DNA of 64,000 nucleotides, taken from NCBI GenBank assembly GCA_902760645.1, contig CACWHC010000002.1, positions 62,001 to 126,000 on the forward strand. The letters are read 5' to 3'. The translations under genes were made by a program, and so were the position numbers. The notes under the pieces were generated by a model. That model ran no database searches. It had not been told where the DNA came from and saw only the letters and a program-made list of their open reading frames with translations. Shown piece by piece: positions 58,979 through 64,000 of the stretch. The first letter of the stretch is position 1. Every line of letters starts with the position of its first letter. Origin of the DNA: an uncultured bacterium (lineage in GTDB: Bacteria; Cyanobacteriota; Vampirovibrionia; Gastranaerophilales; Gastranaerophilaceae).

Positions 58979-60128
58979 TTTCATTTAACATATAAAATGA
59001 ACCGCAGATTATTGTCAGAGTATCTTTTGAAGTTTCAAATTCATCAAGAGAAACAAATTCTTTTGAAGGATAATCGCATGCAGCTTTTAACTCCTCAAAA
59101 GTTACCGAATTAGGATTATTAAAATGGTTAAAATAAATTTCATCACCTTTATCAAAAAGGTATTTTACCATTTTTTTATAATCTTTGGTTTTTAAGCATC
59201 CAAAAACAAAACGTCGTTTTTTATTCGGGAAATATCTGTCCAGACTTTCTTTTAGTGCAATTATTCCGTTAGGATTATGAGCCCCGTCAATAATCATCAT
59301 TTTGCCTTCAATAAATTGAAACCTGCAGGGGTGCTGAACTTTCTTTAAGCCATTATCAATTACTGTTTGCCCAATATCAGGGAACAATAAATCTATGGCA
59401 GCAAGAGCAAGAGCCAAATTCTCCTGCTGATAAGTGCCTTTAAGTGATAAATTTGTTATATCCGCATATGGTGCAGTTAAAAGAAAAAGTGAATTACATT
59501 CGTCTGCCTTATCTTTTATTGCCTCATAACCTTCTGAGGTTATAACGGGGCAATTCGGCTTAATTATACCGGCTTTTTCAAAAGCTATTTCATCTTTTGT
59601 ATTCCCCAACCTGTCGGTATGATCCAAATCTATGTGGGTGATTATTGAACACAGATTTGATTTTATAACGTTTGTTGCATCAAACCTTCCGCCCAAACCT
59701 GTTTCCAAAACGACTACATCCGCATTGTTATCATAAAAATACTTAAACATAACAGCGGTTAAAATTTCAAATTCGGTAAGATTAATGTTATTTTTGTCTG
59801 CCAAATCGGTTATATCAAATACATATTTTGAGAAAACCTCATCATTAATGTCTTGTCCGTTAAGTTTAATTCTTTCCGTGTATTTGAATATATGCGGACT
59901 TGAGTAGAGTCCTGTTTTTTTACCTGCTTCTTTTAAAATTGACGCTAAAATGGCACATACAGAACCTTTCCCGTTAGTTCCGGCAACGTGAATACATTTC
60001 AGTTTATCCTGCGGATTTCCTGACAACTCAAGTATTTTATACATCCTGTCAAGTCCGAGTTCTATACGGAATTTCCCTTGTGAAGTTAAAAGCTCTTTTG
60101 CCTGTTCGTAAGTGTAGTTCATATTCAT
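58944..60128 (-). CDS. folC: Folylpolyglutamate/dihydrofolate synthase
   Basis: FolC adds glutamate to folates (and, in the bifunctional form, to dihydropteroate). 394 aa. P-loop HVAGTNGKGSVCAILASIL, LYSSPHIFKYTERIKLNG, VVLETGLGGRFDATNVI, ITHIDLDHTDRLGNT and IIDGAHNPNGI are the ordered Mur-ligase-like motifs. Two ATGs (60128 and 60122) compete for the start and neither has a strong ribosome site. Its 3' end overlaps the convergent glycosyltransferase gene by 35 bases. Confidence 0.95.
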   Translation of the reverse strand: MNMNYTYEQAKELLTSQGKFRIELGLDRMYKILELSGNPQDKLKCIHVAGTNGKGSVCAILASILKEAGKKTGLYSSPHIFKYTERIKLNGQDINDEVFSKYVFDITDLADKNNINLTEFEILTAVMFKYFYDNNADVVVLETGLGGRFDATNVIKSNLCSIITHIDLDHTDRLGNTKDEIAFEKAGIIKPNCPVITSEGYEAIKDKADECNSLFLLTAPYADITNLSLKGTYQQENLALALAAIDLLFPDIGQTVIDNGLKKVQHPCRFQFIEGKMMIIDGAHNPNGIIALKESLDRYFPNKKRRFVFGCLKTKDYKKMVKYLFDKGDEIYFNHFNNPNSVTFEELKAACDYPSKEFVSLDEFETSKDTLTIICGSFYMLNEIIGQNVLADLL

Positions 60129-60244
60129 AACTTAAAACAAATAATATGAGTTTGCAAATATTAATATTTAGGTATAAAATTAGCAAAAAAATTTAATTTT
60201 GTGTTTTTGTATATACGAGTGTGTAAAAGTAGGGAAAAATAAAT

Positions 60245-60631
60245 ATGGACGTTCAAAATGATGTAAACTTTCAAGGTAGAATTCCAAGGTCAGAAAAACG
60301 CAGAAATACGCGTTGGGCAATTATAGGTGCTCCGGTTGTTACTGCAGGTTCTATTGCACTGGGTGCATTAGATAAAAATTTGAGAAAAGATTCGTTTACT
60401 GCGACTGCAAAAGAGTGTACCGGTGCTTTTGCAAAAGATTTTAAAGTATTATTTTCCGGTGCTGCTAAGTATGTTTTAAGAAACGATAAACTTGCGGACA
60501 AGATTTTTAAACTTCCAAATACTGATAAACGTGTTGTCGCAGCCGCATTTATTCTTGATAGTGTTATTATGGCAGGTATATTAAAGCTTGTTTCGGATTT
60601 AGGTTCAAAATTTAGACACCGTAATGACTAA
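60245..60631 (+). CDS. Small unrecognised membrane-associated protein
   Basis: A 128-aa protein: polar start MDVQNDVNFQGRIPRSEKRR, a hydrophobic stretch WAIIGAPVVTAGSIALGALD, a charged middle, and a second hydrophobic segment RVVAAAFILDSVIMAGILKL near the C-terminus. It shares the short F(K/Q)GR motif near the N-terminus with the GH13-like protein. It begins 117 bases after the divergent folC start and lies 8 bases upstream of the HELFH protein gene, so it probably shares a transcript with it. Confidence 0.7.
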   Translation: MDVQNDVNFQGRIPRSEKRRNTRWAIIGAPVVTAGSIALGALDKNLRKDSFTATAKECTGAFAKDFKVLFSGAAKYVLRNDKLADKIFKLPNTDKRVVAAAFILDSVIMAGILKLVSDLGSKFRHRND

Positions 60632-60639
60632 TAATAATT

Positions 60640-61407
60640 ATGGACTGTAAAGTTTTTAATAACAGATTATCTTTTACTGCAGGAATATCTCCCGAGATAA
60701 GCAGAGAATTTCGGGTAATAAATCCTGCTGAAGTGACTGAATATTTGCAAAAAAATTATAGTACCGTCTGTGATTTTGAAGATAATAAAGTAATTGCAGG
60801 TGGTGTTTTGCGTGCTTTAAATATCCTCAAAGAAACTGCGGAAAGATTCAGACTGCCGTTTTTAACTACAACTCCGCCGAAATTAAAAGTATTTAAACCA
60901 AATGAACTTGTAAAATTTGATGATGTCAATTTCGGATTTTGTATAGGAGAAAAAGAAAAAGTTATCCGCAAACATCCCGAATATGAGCCTTATTCCGTTT
61001 TTATCAAAAATACAAAAGATAATCTGAATGAATTTAACAGTATGGTTGAAAAATGGTATAATAAACGTATTCTCAGCAGCGACCATTTTTTGGCTCCGTT
61101 TTTTCACGAATTATTTCACACGATTCATTTAAATTTGATTTCATCTAAGAATACCAAGTATGGTATTCAGGAAATAATTTCATTACAAAATAAAGGTTTT
61201 GATTTTCAGGATAGCTATGTTATAAAAGACAAAATAGGAACTTATGCAAGTAAATCAAGATTGGAGTTGTTTTCAGAAGTTTGGTCGAAAATAATTACAA
61301 ATTCTCTTAATGATAATATTACAAGAGTGGTATCTAATCCGCTGGATAATTTAAAAGACTTCCCTAAATTTATTAAAGAATTTGTAGAAACCGAAATCAG
61401 CAGATAG
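60640..61407 (+). CDS. Unrecognised protein with an HExxH zinc-protease motif
   Basis: A 255-aa protein without a signal peptide. FFHELFHTIH (HExxH, His156-Glu157-His160) is followed about 50 residues later by SRLELFSEVWSKI (Glu209, Glu213), a plausible third zinc ligand as in gluzincin-type enzymes. The upstream region carries no domain I recognise. GVLRALNILKETAERFRLPF and later segments are helical. It follows the small membrane protein gene by 8 bases and converges on murG with an 11-base overlap. The spacing and composition recall toxin-like or phage-type metallopeptidases, but the substrate is unknown. Confidence 0.7.
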   Translation: MDCKVFNNRLSFTAGISPEISREFRVINPAEVTEYLQKNYSTVCDFEDNKVIAGGVLRALNILKETAERFRLPFLTTTPPKLKVFKPNELVKFDDVNFGFCIGEKEKVIRKHPEYEPYSVFIKNTKDNLNEFNSMVEKWYNKRILSSDHFLAPFFHELFHTIHLNLISSKNTKYGIQEIISLQNKGFDFQDSYVIKDKIGTYASKSRLELFSEVWSKIITNSLNDNITRVVSNPLDNLKDFPKFIKEFVETEISR

Positions 61408-62500
61408 ATTTTAATTGTTCAACAATCTTTTGGACACCGTCATATTTTGCAAGTTTCAGGGCACATTCCTGTAAATCGTGTAATTTGTTTGGATTATTAA
61501 TTAAGTCTTCCAAAATTTCTCCAAGGTGCTTTTCATCAGTTTCACTATCTTCTAAATATAGTGAGGCTCCTTTTTCGACCATATATTTAGCATTTTTTCT
61601 TTGGTGGTCTGCTGCGGCATGAGGGTACGGAATTAAGACTGATGCTAATCCTGCAGCCTCAATTTCCGATAAACTTAACGAGCCTGCTCTTGAAACTGCT
61701 ATATCGGAAGCTTTTAAGACAGTTACCATATCGTCAAAATAAGGTTTTATTATAAGGTTTTTATCTGTTTCGTAATCAGGATATGTTCTCAAAATCTGTT
61801 CAATAACTCTTGCAAAATTTTTCTTTCCTGTCTGAAAAATTATCTGAACATCATATTCTTTACTAAGTTTTTTTATTAAAAATACGGACGCATCATTGAT
61901 AGTTCTTGCACCCTGAGAACCTCCCATGATACATATTGTCAGTTTGTCGCTCAATCCGAGAGCGTTTCGGGCTTCTTCTCTTGTCAAAGTCTTAAATTGA
62001 GGGCGGATGGGATTACCGTTTACATAGAAATTTTTATTTTTTATGAACTTGTTGGCACTTTCAAAAGCAGCGGATACTGCACACGCATAGGGTGCAAGTT
62101 TCCTTGTAACAAGCCCCGGTTGAGCATCACAATCGTGCATCATATAAGGTTTTCCAAGTATTTTTGCCGCAATCATTGCAGGTGCGGAAACATATCCGCC
62201 TGTACCAAAAATGGCATCAGGTTTATATTTTAAAATATAAAAAAGACTTTTTATAACTGCAAATAAAAGCTGAAATCCCCAGATTATAAGAGATACCCCG
62301 AGTTTTCTCGGCATTCCGTGTACATTAACGGGTAAAAAATTATATCCTTTTTGTGTAATTATATCAAATTCCAAATTCTTTGGGTTACCGACATAATAAA
62401 TGTTCTGTCCGTCATTAACGAGTTCGTCAGCAACCGCAATTGCCGGATAAATATGACCACCCGTACCACCGCCTGTTATAAAGTAAGTTTTCTTAGACAT
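61397..62500 (-). CDS. murG: UDP-GlcNAc:undecaprenyl-PP-MurNAc-pentapeptide GlcNAc transferase
   Basis: MurG makes lipid II. About 367 aa. Visible are FITGGGTGGHIYPAIAVADE, DAIFGTGGYVSAPAMIAAKI, IMGGSQGARTIND, SDIAVSRAGSLSLSEIEAAG and the phosphate motif IPYPHAAADHQRKNAKYM. ATG 62500 is preferred because AAGGA is about 9 bases upstream; ATG 62509 lies too close to it. The start overlaps the ftsW stop by 8 bases. Confidence 0.97.
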   Translation of the reverse strand: MSKKTYFITGGGTGGHIYPAIAVADELVNDGQNIYYVGNPKNLEFDIITQKGYNFLPVNVHGMPRKLGVSLIIWGFQLLFAVIKSLFYILKYKPDAIFGTGGYVSAPAMIAAKILGKPYMMHDCDAQPGLVTRKLAPYACAVSAAFESANKFIKNKNFYVNGNPIRPQFKTLTREEARNALGLSDKLTICIMGGSQGARTINDASVFLIKKLSKEYDVQIIFQTGKKNFARVIEQILRTYPDYETDKNLIIKPYFDDMVTVLKASDIAVSRAGSLSLSEIEAAGLASVLIPYPHAAADHQRKNAKYMVEKGASLYLEDSETDEKHLGEILEDLINNPNKLHDLQECALKLAKYDGVQKIVEQLKSIC

Positions 62501-63683
62501 TTTCGGCATTCCTTATTTTCTTAATTCTCTTTTTGGAAATATTCAAGAGAACTCCAACCATACACAATGATACAATAAGAGATGAGCCACCGTAACTTAT
62601 AAACGGAAGCGGCACTCCTGTTGTAGGGAAAAAGGAGCTTGCAACACTAATATTTAAAAATGCCTGAAATCCCAAAGAAAATGTTATTCCGACAGCCAAT
62701 AATTTGCCAAACATATCAGGGCATCTGGATGCGATAATAAAGCCTCTGTGAATTAAAGTCCAGAATAAACCTATAATCATAACACAGCCAATCCATCCCA
62801 GTTCTTCAGCTATAATTGCAAAAATAAAATCGGTATGGCACTCAGGTAAATATGAAAGCTTCTGTATAGAACCTCCGTAGCCTACTCCGGTTAAACCTCC
62901 TGATGCAAATGCAATTAATGACTGAATAATATTGTAACCTGCTCCCTGCGGATCTAATTCAGGATGCTGCCAGGTTGTAAGTCTTTGCATTTGATAAGGT
63001 TTTATAATTGTAGTGGCTGCAACAATTACAGAAAAAATACCTGCACCTAAACAGCTGAAAAATAATTTTAATGAGCCGCCCGCACTTAAAAACATTACAA
63101 CCGCAGTTGATAGCAGCAGTATAACCATTGATAAGTTTGGCTGAATAAATATCAAACCCAGCATAAATATTATCGGTAAAAAAGCTCCTGTCCACTTATT
63201 TTGGTCAAACAGATTAGCATCTTTCCTGAATATCGTGGCCAGCAGCAGTACGACAGCAGGTTTTGCAAACTCTGATGGCTGTAGTTGAAATCCCAAAAGG
63301 TTAATCCATCTTTTTGCTCCGTTAACGGTAACTCCAAGAGGTGTGAAATCAACCAGTATCAATAAAACAATTATTATTCCGGCAAAAACTGTTGTCCAAT
63401 CCGAGAGTTTTTTATAATCAAAATTTGTGAAGAACCTGAGTCCTATAAATCCGACAACAAAACAAATAACTTGTTTGATGAGAAACTGTGCCGGATGACC
63501 GCCTTCTTCGATACATTTAGGTGCGGAGGCGGAAAATATTGCCATAAATCCCATTATTACAAGAAAGGTTACGGTAATAAGCAGCACTTTATCAGGAGCA
63601 GATAATATTGCACCTGAGGAATAACGGCGTTTATGGCGTTCTATATATTCATCTCTAAGCTTTTCCGATCTTCGATAAGACAT
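62493..63683 (-). CDS. ftsW: Lipid II polymerase/cell-division protein FtsW
   Basis: About 396 aa from ATG 63683; the frame is open further upstream, inside murD. It has about ten membrane helices. Conserved parts are VNGAKRWINLLGFQLQPSEF, TWQHPELDPQGAGYNIIQSL, ECHTDFIFAIIAEELGWIG and TTGVPLPFISYGGSSLI. SEDS-family enzymes polymerise lipid II into glycan strands. Position between murD and murG identifies FtsW rather than RodA. A longer start (ATG 63713) is possible; the overlap with murD is 29 bases with the start chosen. Confidence 0.93.
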   Translation of the reverse strand: MSYRRSEKLRDEYIERHKRRYSSGAILSAPDKVLLITVTFLVIMGFMAIFSASAPKCIEEGGHPAQFLIKQVICFVVGFIGLRFFTNFDYKKLSDWTTVFAGIIIVLLILVDFTPLGVTVNGAKRWINLLGFQLQPSEFAKPAVVLLLATIFRKDANLFDQNKWTGAFLPIIFMLGLIFIQPNLSMVILLLSTAVVMFLSAGGSLKLFFSCLGAGIFSVIVAATTIIKPYQMQRLTTWQHPELDPQGAGYNIIQSLIAFASGGLTGVGYGGSIQKLSYLPECHTDFIFAIIAEELGWIGCVMIIGLFWTLIHRGFIIASRCPDMFGKLLAVGITFSLGFQAFLNISVASSFFPTTGVPLPFISYGGSSLIVSLCMVGVLLNISKKRIKKIRNAENV

Positions 63684-64000
63684 CTTTCTTAAAGACCCTT
63701 CCCCTTTCTTCATATCCGCTAAACATATCAAAACTTGCACAGGCTGGTGATAATAATACAACATCAGGCTTCAAGCCGATGGATTTATCAATCGCACCCT
63801 GCATTGAATTTTCTCTGATAATGTTATTAAATCCGCTGTTTTTAAGACTTTCTTCAAACCTGTCGGTTGCTTCCCCGATTAATATTACGGTATTGATATG
63901 TTTTTTTATTGCTTCGCAAAATTCTGATAAATCCGTCATTTTATCACGTCCGCCGGCAATTAAGGCTACATTGCAGTTGTTGAATGAATTAATTGCGACA
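63655..64000 (-). CDS. murD: UDP-N-acetylmuramoylalanine--D-glutamate ligase, C-terminal part (cut by window edge)
   Basis: Reading leftward from 64000, the frame is open for about 115 codons: NVALIAGGRDK, then MTDLSEFCEAIKKHINTVIL, and LKPDVVLLSPACASFDMFSG followed by YEERGRVFK near the end. The 'VLLSPACASFDMF' and 'YEERGxxF' block is the MurD C-terminal signature (domain 3). The N-terminal ATP- and substrate-binding parts lie outside the window. Gene order murD-ftsW-murG matches the conserved dcw cluster. Confidence 0.95.
   Translation of the reverse strand, partial: VAINSFNNCNVALIAGGRDKMTDLSEFCEAIKKHINTVILIGEATDRFEESLKNSGFNNIIRENSMQGAIDKSIGLKPDVVLLSPACASFDMFSGYEERGRVFKKDVLSKIGKA

Overview
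The window is AT-rich, densely coded bacterial DNA from a Gram-negative-type (diderm) organism. It carries lipid A genes (lpxI, lpxB), an LptD/OstA-like outer-membrane protein, murein genes (murD-ftsW-murG, uppS) and a flagellar/type III-type export core. A gut member of the non-photosynthetic cyanobacterial sister group (Melainabacteria/Vampirovibrionia, Gastranaerophilales-like) fits best. The reasons are the AT-rich codon use, the many lineage-style hypothetical proteins, a DUF3536-type GH57 enzyme, a Thermotoga-type ferredoxin and an acyl-CoA-dehydratase activase. This placement is inference from protein character, not from a marker-gene search. No tRNA, rRNA, CRISPR array, transposase or phage gene was seen. 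TGA behaves as a stop.

Layout. 1-4435 (minus): a clipped gene and a giant GH13-like alpha-glucan enzyme. 4.6-8.9 kb: ahcY, a 58-aa ferredoxin, deoB, uppS and rdgB. 9.0-10.6 kb: a repeat protein, a cluster of dispersed repeats and a small SprA-type metallopeptidase. 10.6-13.6 kb (minus): a TPR-ATPase and rsmG. 13.7-19.9 kb: an envelope block with a 34-aa membrane microprotein, an M23 peptidase, an LptD-like protein, a class II aldolase, lpxI and lpxB. 20.0-23.0 kb: an M16 protease and ilvB. 23.0-26.0 kb (minus): small secreted proteins, rph, a zinc ribbon and a membrane protein. 26.0-34.9 kb: a PHP phosphoesterase, an orphan dehydratase activase, the GH57 enzyme, a YkgJ-type protein, a low-complexity/HEAT protein and a prepilin. 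35.0-38.9 kb: valS and ribosomal protein S1.

The two most interesting regions follow. From 39.0 to 50.0 kb there is a calpain-like cysteine protease, then a five-gene cassette of unrecognised proteins (40070-43177). Its first and last members share N- and C-terminal helices and differ by a large middle domain, as export-apparatus axial proteins do. After a gene remnant and glyS comes a dual-SpoA C-ring gene followed by fliO-fliP-fliQ-fliR. The C-ring gene contains a perfect internal Shine-Dalgarno and ATG exactly before its second SpoA domain. This is the same trick that T3SS SctQ genes use to make a second, short product. At 53.1-56.0 kb a cobalamin riboswitch, with a consensus promoter and a readable antiterminator/terminator switch, controls three genes of unknown function. 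The first of these has a Cys/His cluster, so this is a candidate vitamin-B12-repressed system of a new kind.

The end of the window (56.0-64.0 kb) holds tag, cysE, a GT2 glycosyltransferase with a Cys-rich tail, folC, two unknown proteins (one with HELFH), and murG, ftsW and a partial murD on the minus strand.
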